Below are positions 8,991 to 17,522 of a DNA stretch of 64,000 bases, in pieces; position 1 is the stretch's first letter; every line of letters begins with the position of its first letter. The translations under genes were made by a program, and so were the position numbers. The stretch covers positions 124,001 through 188,000 of the forward strand of contig NZ_MPZV01000003.1 in the NCBI RefSeq assembly GCF_002020355.1, given 5' to 3'. Source of the stretch: Thioclava sediminum (lineage in GTDB: Bacteria > Pseudomonadota > Alphaproteobacteria > Rhodobacterales > Rhodobacteraceae). The notes under the pieces are model-generated. The model made no database searches. It worked only from the letters and a program-made list of their open reading frames with translations, and was not told where the DNA came from.

Positions 8991-9457
8991 GCAGCTTCGA
9001 TCGCCTCTTGTGGCAACACGGACGTGAGATCGAGAATCCTGATCATCCGGCCTTCTACGATAGTGAGCGCCGAGATGTATCGTTGCGAAATGTCGGCATT
9101 AAGGTCGGGCGGAGATTGCATTTCAGAGCGGGGCAGGGCGAGTATGTCCGAGACCGCATCGACGAGAAGCCCTGCGGTTTGGCTGCCGACCTGGACGACA
9201 ATGATCACGTTGCGTGCGTCACCGGCGACCGGTTCCATACCGAGACGGATGGAAAGGTCGACGACAGGTAGAACGGTACCTCGCAAGTTGATCACGCCGC
9301 GTACAAATGCGGGGGCGTGCGGGAGCGGCGTCGCCCGGGTCCAACCTCGAATTTCGCGCACGGACATGATGTCGACGCTGTATTCTTCATCGCCGAGTCG
9401 GAAAGAGAGAAGCTCAACCTCTGCGGCTTCGGTTTTCGGCATGGTGTCTTCGGTCAT
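8987..9457 (-). CDS. cheW: CheW coupling protein
   Basis: A 156-residue CheW that bridges receptors and CheA in the array. It has the full CheW-like double beta-barrel signature: LSFRLGDEEYSVDIMSVREI, RGVINLRGTVLPVVDLSIRL and GLLVDAVSDILAL. The N-terminus MTEDTMPKTEAAEVE is a short acidic lead. It starts 3 bp after the cheA stop and overlaps cheR by four bases, so cheA-cheW-cheR form one tightly coupled block. No second cheW is present in the window. Confidence 0.95.
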   Translation of the reverse strand: MTEDTMPKTEAAEVELLSFRLGDEEYSVDIMSVREIRGWTRATPLPHAPAFVRGVINLRGTVLPVVDLSIRLGMEPVAGDARNVIIVVQVGSQTAGLLVDAVSDILALPRSEMQSPPDLNADISQRYISALTIVEGRMIRILDLTSVLPQEAIEAA

Positions 9458-9460
9458 GGC

Positions 9461-11698
9461 TTATCCTGCGAGTGAGAGATCAATGGCGCGGGTGTTGCCC
9501 GATGCGGATTGGACGAGATCAGCGGGGTCGAGAATGAGCGCGATTTGACCGTCGCCAAGAATCGTGGCGGCAGCGACGCCCGGGATGTGACCGTAGGACT
9601 GCTGCAGCCCCTTGATGACGACCTGGCGCTGCTCGAGGATTGAATCGACGACGAGGGCGGAACGGGCGCCATCTTCCTGAGCGGTAAGCAGAACGACGTC
9701 GCCGCTATAGGAGCGCTTAGGTGCGCGATATCCGAGTTCGGCACCGAGATCGAAAAGAGGAACGAAGGCGCCCCGCAGATGGATGACGTTGGTCGACGGG
9801 CCGAGCGCGCGGATGTCTTCGCTTGTGAGCGTCGCGGTTTCGAGGATCGAGGAAAGCGGGACCACGAGGGTTTCGCCCGCGACATTGACGACCATGCCGT
9901 CGAGCACGGCTAGGGTCAGTGGCAGGGAGATCGAGAAGCAGCTGCCTTTGCCAGGTTCAGAGGTGATTGAAATTCGACCGCCGAGGGACTGGATCGAGCT
10001 TTTCACGACATCCATGCCGACGCCGCGGCCCGAGAGTGCGGAGACCTGGTCCGCAGTGGAGAAACCGGGCAGGAAGAGAAGGTTGTCGATTTCGTTGTCG
10101 GAAAGCTGGGCATCCGGGGTGACAAACCCCTTTTCGATGGCTTTTTCGAAGACCTTCTTGCGGTCGATGCCACCACCGTCATCGCTGACTTCGATCACGA
10201 CACGGCCGGATCGGTGGTGGGCTGAGAGGGTGACGATGCCTTCGCGCGGTTTGCCGATAGCCTCGCGCATGTCGGGGGATTCGAGGCCATGATCGACGGC
10301 GTTGCGGATCATATGGGTGAGCGGATCGGCGAGGCGCTCGATGACGGTCTTGTCGACCTCGGTGGTTTCACCTTCGGTTTTGAGACGGACATCCTTGCCG
10401 ATCGCCGACGAGGCTTCGCGCACGATCCGGGCCATCCGCTGGAACAGCGGCTTGACCGGCTGAGCGCGGATCATCATCACGCTGTCCTGAATATCACGGG
10501 TCAGCATCATGAAGGCTTCAAGCCCGGTATTCACGGCGGAATTGGGCGGCAGGCCGGCTTCGGCGACAGATTGGGCGAGCATGGCCTGGTTGATCACCAA
10601 TTCGCCGACGAGGTTCACCAAGCGGTCGATTCGCTCGATATCTACGCGCACGGTGGCGCCGGGCTCTGCAGCGGGAGTGGTGTTGGATGCCGCAGGCTGA
10701 GCGGCGGAGGGCTTCGCGGCCTCTGCCTGTTGCTCGGCCGGGGAAGGGTCAGGCGTGCGCGCGGGAGCTTCGGTTGCGATCTTTGCTATGTCATCGGTTG
10801 GGGGAGGCGCGGCATTGACGGAACCGGGACCATTCACTTCCGCCTCGGGTTCAAATTTCTCATCTTCCTCAGTGAAGCCTGACGGTTCGCCATCTATTTC
10901 GGGAAGCTCCGGGAGGGGCATTTCCCGTGTATCGAGGATCGGCGAAATATCGATCTGGCAGACGTCTTCGACAAATTCGAACACTTCCCGAATTTCCTCT
11001 TCCGTTACATCTCCAGTGATCTGGACGGTCCAGCTTAGATGGTTCTCCTCAGGGTCGAGCGCATCAAGTGGCGGGACCGCCTCTGCGTCGGTCATAATCG
11101 AGACCTCCGCGATCTCGGCGAGGGCGCGGAGGAGCTGCAGCGGCTCGTTGCCTGAGGCATAGAGTGCGCCATCGGGGCGGAACTGCAGGGTGAAGCCGGT
11201 CGGGGACGCGTCCTCGGGCGTAAAATCGAAGTCGAGGTCGAGCGCGAGGCCCATCGGCTGGAAGTCCGCCGCCTCCACCTCGTCTTCCGCATCAGCCGTA
11301 TGTGAAGGTCCGCGATCCCCCAAAAGCGCCTCAAGCGCCTGAAGGCACTCCTCGGCGGCCTCGGGTTCGGGAGACCCTTCACGCGCGGCACGGATTTCGT
11401 CTGCAAGCAAATCGGCCGCCTGGAAAAAGAGTTTGACCGCCTGAGGCGTCAGGTCGAGCCTGCCGGCGCGTAGCTCGTCCAAAACGGTTTCGAACCGATG
11501 CGCAAAAGCGACAAGCGCATCGAGCCCGAACGCGCCTGCGCCGCCCTTGATCGAATGGACCGCCCGGAAGACGACATTGATTGTCTCCCCATCGTCAGCG
11601 CCCTCGTCGAGGTCGGAGAGCGCGTCTTGCAGGCTTTCGAGCAGCTCTTCACATTCGATGAAGAAGGATGCTTTGATTTCTGCCATTGGGTCGGACAT
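9461..11698 (-). CDS. cheA: CheA chemotaxis histidine kinase
   Basis: A 745-residue kinase. The HPt domain carries the phosphorylated His48 (AVHSIKGGAGAFGLD). Residues about 140-300 form an acidic, variable region with two alpha-beta segments where P2 would be. A Pro/Ala-rich linker leads to the dimerisation helices (VDIERIDRLVNLVGELVINQ), the HATPase domain (N box HMIRNAVDHGLESP, DDGGGID, GRGVGMDVVKS) and a C-terminal CheW-like domain. ATG 11698 is chosen because AAGGAG stands 7 bases upstream; the longer frame begins with TTG inside the cheY stop region. The upstream cheY ends 10 bp before it. Confidence 0.95.
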   Translation of the reverse strand: MSDPMAEIKASFFIECEELLESLQDALSDLDEGADDGETINVVFRAVHSIKGGAGAFGLDALVAFAHRFETVLDELRAGRLDLTPQAVKLFFQAADLLADEIRAAREGSPEPEAAEECLQALEALLGDRGPSHTADAEDEVEAADFQPMGLALDLDFDFTPEDASPTGFTLQFRPDGALYASGNEPLQLLRALAEIAEVSIMTDAEAVPPLDALDPEENHLSWTVQITGDVTEEEIREVFEFVEDVCQIDISPILDTREMPLPELPEIDGEPSGFTEEDEKFEPEAEVNGPGSVNAAPPPTDDIAKIATEAPARTPDPSPAEQQAEAAKPSAAQPAASNTTPAAEPGATVRVDIERIDRLVNLVGELVINQAMLAQSVAEAGLPPNSAVNTGLEAFMMLTRDIQDSVMMIRAQPVKPLFQRMARIVREASSAIGKDVRLKTEGETTEVDKTVIERLADPLTHMIRNAVDHGLESPDMREAIGKPREGIVTLSAHHRSGRVVIEVSDDGGGIDRKKVFEKAIEKGFVTPDAQLSDNEIDNLLFLPGFSTADQVSALSGRGVGMDVVKSSIQSLGGRISITSEPGKGSCFSISLPLTLAVLDGMVVNVAGETLVVPLSSILETATLTSEDIRALGPSTNVIHLRGAFVPLFDLGAELGYRAPKRSYSGDVVLLTAQEDGARSALVVDSILEQRQVVIKGLQQSYGHIPGVAAATILGDGQIALILDPADLVQSASGNTRAIDLSLAG

Positions 11699-11708
11699 GT
11701 CGCGCTCC

Positions 11709-12074
11709 TTATCCGGCAACCATGTTGAGCGCCTTGACCAGTTTGGTCGGGTCGAAGGGCTTCACGATCCAGCCGGTCGCCCCGGCGGCGCGGGCGCGGG
11801 CTTTCAGCTCGGCCGCGGATTCGGTGGTGAGGACGAGGATCGGGGTCGCGCGGTGGCGATCCTGCCCGCGCACGGCCTCGATGAAGCCGAACCCGTCGAG
11901 GCGCGGCATGTTGATGTCGGAGATGATCGCGTCAGGCTCCAGCCCGTCGAGCACCTCCAGCCCGTGCACGCCGTCTTCGGCGAGGTAAAGCTCCATCCCG
12001 GCATGTTCGAGGGTGAGCTTGAGCATGTCGCGAATGGTGCGACTGTCATCGACCGCGAGAACTTTCAGTGACAT
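11709..12074 (-). CDS. cheY: CheY-type response regulator, first in the che operon
   Basis: A 121-residue receiver domain protein with Asp9-Asp10 (LAVDDS), phospho-acceptor Asp in IISDINMPRLDG, Thr in ILVLTTES and Lys in IVKPFDP. It overlaps the STAS gene by 10 bp upstream and ends 10 bp before the cheA start, so it is co-expressed with the kinase. Having two cheY genes in one operon is common in alphaproteobacteria, where one often acts as a phosphate sink. Confidence 0.93.
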   Translation of the reverse strand: MSLKVLAVDDSRTIRDMLKLTLEHAGMELYLAEDGVHGLEVLDGLEPDAIISDINMPRLDGFGFIEAVRGQDRHRATPILVLTTESAAELKARARAAGATGWIVKPFDPTKLVKALNMVAG

Positions 12075-12355
12075 GGGGCCTCCGCATCCGGCAGGTGCTG
12101 GAGATCCTCATGCGAGAGGCCGAACCGGGTCAGGGCGCTGTCGAACGCCTCCGAACTCGAGGCGATCTCGAGGCGGCGACCTGCGATGCGGGCAGTCTTC
12201 GCCGCAGAAAGCAGCAGTTGCAGCCCCAGCGCGCCGAAATGGGTCACGCTGGAGGCATCGAGGGCGACATCTTCCGTCGCCACGCATTGCAGCGACGCTT
12301 GCAAGGGGCGCACGGTCGCAAGGTCGATCCGGTCGGGCAGGGCAAGCGCGGTCAT
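12065..12355 (-). CDS. STAS-domain protein at the head of the che operon
   Basis: A 96-residue protein with a single STAS-like fold: DRIDLATVRPLQASL, VALDASSVTHFGALGLQLLL (the Ser/Thr-containing loop typical of anti-sigma-factor antagonists) and GRRLEIASSSEAFDSALTRF. It is the first gene of the minus-strand che operon and overlaps cheY by 10 bp. STAS proteins at this position occur in many che operons but their role is not settled; a scaffold or phospho-switch role is possible. The conserved Ser/Thr pair in DASSVTHFGALG is present, so phosphorylation is conceivable. Confidence 0.75.
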   Translation of the reverse strand: MTALALPDRIDLATVRPLQASLQCVATEDVALDASSVTHFGALGLQLLLSAAKTARIAGRRLEIASSSEAFDSALTRFGLSHEDLQHLPDAEAPCH

Positions 12356-12398
12356 GGCGCCACCACAAAATCACGAAGGCAGAGCGTACGCATCGGCA

Positions 12399-12428
12399 AC
12401 CTCTTTCAAACACATCCGTGAAAGAGGT
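12399..12428. promoter_or_regulatory. 10-bp inverted repeat ahead of the che operon
   Basis: ACCTCTTTCA (12399-12408) and TGAAAGAGGT (12419-12428) are perfect inverted repeats with a 10-base spacer, in the 113-bp gap between glk and the STAS gene. No T-run follows on the minus strand, so an operator is more likely than an intrinsic terminator. I see no convincing sigma-28 box. Confidence 0.45.
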
Positions 12429-12468
12429 CTAAGACCAAGCCGTTAAAATAGCCTTGACGGAAACGCGC

Positions 12469-13425
12469 CTATCGCACCATGCGCGAAGAAAGATAGGAGG
12501 CGCAGCCCTGAAGTGCTGCGTAGTCGTCTTCGACCACGCTGACCGGGAAGGCGCGCAGGAATTCCGAGAAGCGCCCCTTGGCCTGCATCGCCTCGGCGAA
12601 ACCGAACTCGTCGAGCCACGGGACGACGCCGCGCGCAGCCCCGCCGATCAGGTAGATGCCGCCGAAGGGCAGGTGGGTCAGCGCCAGATCGCCCACGACC
12701 CGGCCCAGCATCTGCACGAAAAGCTGTCCGGCCGCGACGGCCGTCTCTTCGCCGCGGGTGATCGCTTCGAGGATCTCCTGGCCCGAGGTGGTCGCGTCAT
12801 CCTCGCCCCTGAGATAGGCGTAGAGCCGTTCCAGACCGCGCCCCGACACGACATGCTCGACACTGGCGAAATCGTGTTTCGCATCGAGATAGGTCTTGAG
12901 CGCGAAATCCTCCTCGGTCTCGATCGGCAAGGTGGTGTGGCCTGCCTCGGAGGGCGGCACGACGCGCCCGCCGGGGCCCTCATGCACGGGCGCTGCATTG
13001 AACCCGGTGCCGATGCCGACCACCAGTCGCGCAGAGCCCTCCTTCGCGGGCAGGCCCGGCAGGATCGAGTGCACGGCATCGTCGGCGAGGCTTCCCAGCG
13101 CATGGCCCTGCGCCTGCAGATCGTTGAGCACAAAGACATGATCCGTCCCGGTCAGCCGCGCGATATTATCGGCGCGGATCACCCAGGCGAGATTGGTCAT
13201 CTCGGCCACGTCGTCGCGCACCGGACCTGCGGCAGCCACGCAGGCGCCCGCGATCTCGCCGCAATCCTCGTCGCGGATATACTCCTCGAGGATGTCCTCA
13301 AGCGCACCCCGCCCCTTGTTCGAGAAGCGGCGGATCGTGGAGTGGATCAGCTTGCCGTCGCGGGCCATCGCCACGCGTGTATTGGTGCCGCCGATATCGG
13401 CCAGCAGGGTGATTTGATCGCTCAT
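12469..13425 (-). CDS. glk: glucokinase
   Basis: A 318-residue Glk-family (non-ROK) glucokinase that phosphorylates glucose released by the neighbouring glucosidases. Seen are the phosphate-1 loop LLADIGGTNTRVAMARDG at the N-terminus, VFVLNDLQAQGHAL (catalytic Asp region), VVGIGTGFNAAPV and IYLIGGAARG. The start ATG 13425 overlaps the stop of the GH1 gene (ATGA), so the open frame upstream is not used. In order, the minus-strand unit is lacI-type regulator, beta-glucosidase, glk: the sugar is split and then trapped as glucose-6-phosphate in the cytoplasm. Confidence 0.93.
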   Translation of the reverse strand: MSDQITLLADIGGTNTRVAMARDGKLIHSTIRRFSNKGRGALEDILEEYIRDEDCGEIAGACVAAAGPVRDDVAEMTNLAWVIRADNIARLTGTDHVFVLNDLQAQGHALGSLADDAVHSILPGLPAKEGSARLVVGIGTGFNAAPVHEGPGGRVVPPSEAGHTTLPIETEEDFALKTYLDAKHDFASVEHVVSGRGLERLYAYLRGEDDATTSGQEILEAITRGEETAVAAGQLFVQMLGRVVGDLALTHLPFGGIYLIGGAARGVVPWLDEFGFAEAMQAKGRFSEFLRAFPVSVVEDDYAALQGCASYLSSRMVR

Positions 13426-14756
13426 CCGCGGCTCCCCAATGCGTCTTTCCATGCCAGATAGGACGCTTTGGGGGTGCGCTGCAAGCTGTCGAAGTCCACA
13501 TGGACGAGCCCGAAGCGCTTCTCGTAGCCCAGGGCCCATTCGTAATTGTCCATCAGCGACCAGCCGATATAGCCCTTCACCGGCACGCCCTCGGCAATCG
13601 CGCGCTGCACGGCGGCGAGGTGGTCTCGGTAATAGGCGATGCGATGCGGGTCCTCGACCTTGCCGTCTTCGACCACATCGGGCGCGGCCATGCCGTTTTC
13701 GGTCACGTAGAGCGGCAGATCGCCGGTATATTCGCGCTTGAGCCGTGTCAGGAACTGATAGAGCCCCTCGGGATAGATCTCCCAGCCCATCGCGGTCTTG
13801 GGCAGCGGGCCGTCGACTTCGTGATGCGCAGGCCACGGCCCTTCTGTGGGCGCGATGCGCTTGCAGGTGTAGTAATTGAGGCCGAGCCAGTCGAGCTTCT
13901 CGCCGATCAGGGCGAAATCGTCTTCCCAGTTATGCGGCATATGGGGGGCGAAGGCCTCCATCACCTCCTGCGGATAGCGGCCCTTGAAGATGCCCTCCAC
14001 GAAGAACCGGTTGTAATAGGCGTCATAGAGATTGGCGGCCGCCGCGGCCTCGGGCGTCTCATCGGCGGGGATCGGGTATTCGAGATTACACACCGCGCCG
14101 AGGTTCTTCATCCCATGTGAGCGCATCACCCGGATCGATTTGCCATGTGCGACCAGAACGTGATGCATCGCATGGGCCGTGGCGCGGATATCGCGCAGGC
14201 CCGGCGCGTGATGGCCGAGGAAATGGCTGAGCCAGCCTACGCACCACGGCTCGTTGATGGGGGCGGCGGACCAGATGCGGTCGCCGAGCCGATCCGCGAT
14301 CACTTGCGTGAAATCGGCGAACCACGAAGCGATGTCGCGGTTGCGCCAGCCGCCCTTGTCGGCGAGCGCGGCGGGCAGTTCCCAGTGATAGAGGGTGAGC
14401 GCCGGTTTGAAGCCACGCTCCAGCATTCCGTCGACCAGCCGGTCGTAGAAATCCAGCCCCTCGCGGTTCACCGGGCCTCGGCCTTCCGGCATGACCCGCG
14501 CCCACGACGTCGAGAAGCGGTAGATGTCGAACCCTACATTGGCGATCAGGTCGAGGTCTTCCTCCCAGCGGTGATAGTGGTCGCAGGCGACCGCACCGTT
14601 CTCGGCGCGCACGACATTGCCCGGCGTGGCGGCGAAAGTGTCCCAATGGGTCGGGCCCGCACCGCCGAAGGAATGACCCTCGATCTGATAGGAGGAGGTG
14701 GCAACGCCGAACTGGAAATCGGCAGGAAAATCAGCGCGTTTCGGGAGCATCTTCAT
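13422..14756 (-). CDS. GH1 family beta-glucosidase
   Basis: A 444-residue glycoside hydrolase family 1 enzyme without a signal peptide, so cytoplasmic. The start region FPADFQFGVATSSYQIEG is the family signature; the acid/base Glu lies in APINEPWC (family: TFNEPW) and the nucleophile Glu in LYVTENGMAA; aglycone-site residues in YHWELPAAL and GYIGWSLMDNYEWALGY are present. The first codons read MKM; the second ATG at 14750 has AGGA 8 bases upstream and may be the true start. It lies 40 bp after the LacI-type gene and overlaps glk, and probably cleaves beta-glucosides or a product of the agl system. Confidence 0.92.
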   Translation of the reverse strand: MKMLPKRADFPADFQFGVATSSYQIEGHSFGGAGPTHWDTFAATPGNVVRAENGAVACDHYHRWEEDLDLIANVGFDIYRFSTSWARVMPEGRGPVNREGLDFYDRLVDGMLERGFKPALTLYHWELPAALADKGGWRNRDIASWFADFTQVIADRLGDRIWSAAPINEPWCVGWLSHFLGHHAPGLRDIRATAHAMHHVLVAHGKSIRVMRSHGMKNLGAVCNLEYPIPADETPEAAAAANLYDAYYNRFFVEGIFKGRYPQEVMEAFAPHMPHNWEDDFALIGEKLDWLGLNYYTCKRIAPTEGPWPAHHEVDGPLPKTAMGWEIYPEGLYQFLTRLKREYTGDLPLYVTENGMAAPDVVEDGKVEDPHRIAYYRDHLAAVQRAIAEGVPVKGYIGWSLMDNYEWALGYEKRFGLVHVDFDSLQRTPKASYLAWKDALGSRG

Positions 14757-14796
14757 CCTGTATATAAAATTTGTTTCAACTCGGGCGCAGCGCGCC

Positions 14797-15828
14797 TCAT
14801 TGGGTGGGGACCGGACCGGTGGACTGGCCGACGACCAGAACCGCCTCCATCAATTCGTGGCGCGGGCTGCGGTCGCCGCTCTCGATTTGTTCGATCAGAA
14901 GCGCCGCACAGCGCCGTCCCGCCTCACGTACCGAGGAGCGCGTCGCGGTGAAGATCGGCTCTTCCGCCGTGCCGTTTTTCAAGTAACCCAGCTCGTCGTC
15001 ATGGGTCACGATCGAGACGTCGCGCCCCATCACCAGACCTGCCTCTTCTATGCCGCGCCGCGCGCCCATCGCAGAGAGCAGCGAGGCGGTCAGGAAAGCC
15101 GTCGGCGGGTCGGGCCATCGCAGCATCTCGCGTGCCGCATCATGGCCCTGCGCCTCGGTCATCTCGCCCTCGACGATCAGGGCCGGGTCGATGGCCATAT
15201 CACGCGCCTTGAGCGCCGCCTCATAGCCGCGCCGGCGCCTGCGGGCGAAATCCATCTCACCGATGCCGTTGATCAGCGCGATCCGGCGATGCCCCAGATC
15301 GAGCAGGAAATTCGTCGCCCGCTCGAAGGCGCGCTTGTTGTTCACATCGACCCAGCTGAAGGCGGAATCCGATCCGCTGACCCGCCCGTGCAGAACGTAG
15401 GGCATCCCAAGCGTGTCGAGCATGGCGATGCGGTGATCCTCGACCTTAGGTGCGTGAATCAGCACGCCGTCCACATTCCCTTTCGAGCGCAGCTCGGCAT
15501 AGGCGCGGGCCTCGGAATCGTCGGGCACGATGGTCATGACCATATCGTAACCCGCACGCGCATAGACTTCACCGGCACCCGCGATGAAATCCGCGAAAAC
15601 CGGATTCACGATCTCGTGGCGGTCCGAGATCGGAATGATGTGGCCGATGGCCATCGCACGGCCCGTCGCGAGGCGCTTGGCCTGCGTGTTGGGATGATAA
15701 TTGGCGGCCTCTGCCGCTTCGCGCACCCGACGCCGCGTGGCCTCGGAGACTTCCGGGTAGCCGTTGAGCGCGCGACTCACAGTGGTGGGCGACAGCCCCA
15801 ATTCGAGTGCCAATGTCTTGAGATTCAT
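14797..15828 (-). CDS. aglR: LacI-family regulator of the agl locus
   Basis: A 343-residue LacI/GalR repressor. The N-terminal helix-turn-helix LKTLALELGLSPTTVSRALN and hinge YHPNTQAKRLATGRA are followed by a periplasmic-binding-protein-like sugar domain. It is transcribed away from aglE. A near-perfect CCAAA-N4-TTTGG palindrome lies four bases before its start codon and a perfect one 50 bp before aglE, so it probably represses both itself (with the downstream glucosidase and glk) and aglEFGAK until an alpha-glucoside binds. The symbol follows the locus arrangement known from rhizobia and Rhodobacter. Confidence 0.88.
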   Translation of the reverse strand: MNLKTLALELGLSPTTVSRALNGYPEVSEATRRRVREAAEAANYHPNTQAKRLATGRAMAIGHIIPISDRHEIVNPVFADFIAGAGEVYARAGYDMVMTIVPDDSEARAYAELRSKGNVDGVLIHAPKVEDHRIAMLDTLGMPYVLHGRVSGSDSAFSWVDVNNKRAFERATNFLLDLGHRRIALINGIGEMDFARRRRRGYEAALKARDMAIDPALIVEGEMTEAQGHDAAREMLRWPDPPTAFLTASLLSAMGARRGIEEAGLVMGRDVSIVTHDDELGYLKNGTAEEPIFTATRSSVREAGRRCAALLIEQIESGDRSPRHELMEAVLVVGQSTGPVPTQ

Positions 15829-15831
15829 GAG

Positions 15832-15845
15832 CCAAACCGCTTTGG
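15832..15845. promoter_or_regulatory. LacI-type operator at the regulator gene
   Basis: CCAAACCGCTTTGG is a palindrome with one broken pair and the central CG typical of LacI-family operators. It ends just upstream of the regulator ATG at 15828, so binding would block that gene's own transcription. Confidence 0.75.
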
Positions 15846-16021
15846 ATTATCGCGAGGGTAGGGTGCGCAACTAACGGCGTCAATGATGCGCGTGCGGCGC
15901 GGCATATGCTGCGATGCGGCATAAACTTCTGGGTAAGTCATGAGGATATAAAGCGGAATTGATTTTAGCGTGAGCAGGCACAATTGACTTCTTCGCGAGG
16001 CTCTGAAACGGTCGGAGTTGT

Positions 16022-16035
16022 CCAAAGCGCTTTGG
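16022..16035. promoter_or_regulatory. LacI-type operator ahead of aglE
   Basis: CCAAAGCGCTTTGG is a perfect 14-bp palindrome with central CG, 49 bp before the aglE start. It matches 15832-15845 at all but one position. The 177 bp between the two sites hold the divergent promoters. Confidence 0.8.
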
Positions 16036-16084
16036 GCGGGCGAGTCGCCTTGGGCCAAAAAGCGCGACACACCGGGAGGATTTC

Positions 16085-17449
16085 ATGACCAAACATCTGA
16101 TGCTTGGGATCGCGGCGCTCGCGCTGTCGGCGGGGCTCGCTCACGCGCAGGATCTCAAATTCGCGCCGGGCAGCGATGCCGACAAGTTTGACTGGGCGAG
16201 CTATGATCAATTCAAGAACGACACCGATCTGAGCGGCGAAACGCTCACGATCACCGGCCCGTGGACGGGCAACGACAAGGCGCTTTTCGAGAGCGTTCTG
16301 GCCTATTTCTCGGCCGCGACCGGCGCCAAGGTGAACTACTCCGGTTCGGAAAGCTTCGAGCAGGACATTGTGATCGCCGCGAAGGCTGGCACGCCGCCGA
16401 ACATCGCGGTCTTCCCGCAGCCGGGCCTCGCCTCCGACATGGCCAAGCAGGGCTACCTGACGGCGATGCCCGATGGCACGGGTGACTGGATCAAGAACAA
16501 TTACGCCGCCGGGAAGTCCTGGGAGGATCTGTCCACCTACAAGGGCAAGGACGGCGAGAACCACACCTTCACCTTCCCCTTCAAGGCGGACCTGAAATCG
16601 CTCGTCTGGTATGTGCCGGAGAACTTCAAGGAAGCGGGCTACAAGGTTCCCGAGACGATGGAGGACCTCAAGGCGCTGACCGAGCAGATCAAGGCCGATG
16701 GCGGCACGCCGTGGTGCATCGGTCTGGGCTCCGGGGCAGCGACCGGCTGGCCCGCGACCGACTGGGTCGAGGACTTCATGCTGCGCACGCAGTCGCCCGA
16801 GACCTATGACGACTGGGTCACCAACAAGCTGAAGTTCAACGATCCCAAGGTCGTCGAGGCGATCAAGGATTACGGCTGGTTCGCCAAGACCCCCGGCTTC
16901 GCCGAAGGCGGCGAGCAGGCGGTGGCCACCACCGACTTCCGCGACAGCCCGAAAGGTCTCTTCGACTTCCCGCCGAAATGCTACATGCACAAGCAGGCGA
17001 GCTTCATCCCGACCTTCTTCCCCGACGGGACCAAGGTGGGTCAGGACGTGAACTTCTTCTACTTCCCGTCCTATGCCAGCAAGGATCTGGGCAAGCCGGT
17101 ACTCGGTGCGGGCACGATGTTCGGCATCACCAAGGACTCCAAGGCCGCCGAAGCCTTCGTGAAGTTCCTCGAGACCCCGATCGCCTCGGAAATCTGGATG
17201 GCGCAATCGGGCTTCCTGACGCCGAACAAGAACGTCAATCCGGCGGCCTTCGCCAATGACGTGCAGCGTCACATGAACTCGATCCTTCTGGACGCGACGA
17301 CCTTCCGCTTCGACGGGTCGGACCAGATGCCGGGCGAGATCGGCACGGATGCGTTCTGGAAAGCGATGGTCGCCTACACCACCGGCGACGAGACCGCGCA
17401 AGAGGCCGCAGACGCGGTTCAGAAGCGCTGGGACAGCATCCAGAAGTAA
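16085..17449 (+). CDS. aglE: alpha-glucoside ABC transporter, periplasmic binding protein
   Basis: A 454-residue solute-binding protein of the carbohydrate uptake-1 (MalE-like) class. A signal peptide with an AHAQ cleavage site (MTKHLMLGIAALALSAGLAH) directs it to the periplasm. GGAGGATTTC precedes the ATG. The sequence fits the AglE group (SGETLTITGPWTGNDKALFE, a disulphide-capable Cys pair, GTPWCIGLGSG). It is the first gene of aglE-F-G-A-K and is followed by a stable hairpin that could raise its mRNA level relative to the membrane genes. Probable ligands are sucrose, trehalose, maltose and similar alpha-glucosides; binding was not testable here. Confidence 0.93.
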   Translation: MTKHLMLGIAALALSAGLAHAQDLKFAPGSDADKFDWASYDQFKNDTDLSGETLTITGPWTGNDKALFESVLAYFSAATGAKVNYSGSESFEQDIVIAAKAGTPPNIAVFPQPGLASDMAKQGYLTAMPDGTGDWIKNNYAAGKSWEDLSTYKGKDGENHTFTFPFKADLKSLVWYVPENFKEAGYKVPETMEDLKALTEQIKADGGTPWCIGLGSGAATGWPATDWVEDFMLRTQSPETYDDWVTNKLKFNDPKVVEAIKDYGWFAKTPGFAEGGEQAVATTDFRDSPKGLFDFPPKCYMHKQASFIPTFFPDGTKVGQDVNFFYFPSYASKDLGKPVLGAGTMFGITKDSKAAEAFVKFLETPIASEIWMAQSGFLTPNKNVNPAAFANDVQRHMNSILLDATTFRFDGSDQMPGEIGTDAFWKAMVAYTTGDETAQEAADAVQKRWDSIQK

Positions 17450-17459
17450 GTAACGCCTG

Positions 17460-17486
17460 CGCCCCCGGAGCCGTTCTCCGGGGGCG
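17460..17486 (+). terminator. hairpin between aglE and aglF
   Basis: CGCCCCCGGAG, loop CCGTT, CTCCGGGGGCG: a perfect 11-bp GC-rich stem starting 11 bases after the aglE stop, followed by TTCGCATCTTTT. It may act as a partial terminator or as a 3' stabiliser of the aglE message, a common arrangement for binding-protein genes. Confidence 0.65.
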
Positions 17487-17522
17487 TTCGCATCTTTTCA
17501 CGCCGGTTCGGGGAGGGGCCAG

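Noticed and set aside
12356-12468. Sigma-28 flagellar-type promoter for the che operon
   Set aside because: A GCCGAT is present on the minus strand but no TAAA-like box at the required distance of about 15 bp.
15965-17401. 478-codon minus-strand frame opposite aglE
   Set aside because: Composition is typical of an antisense frame (Arg, Gly, His, Val rich), no start signal, and aglE on the plus strand is a clear binding protein.
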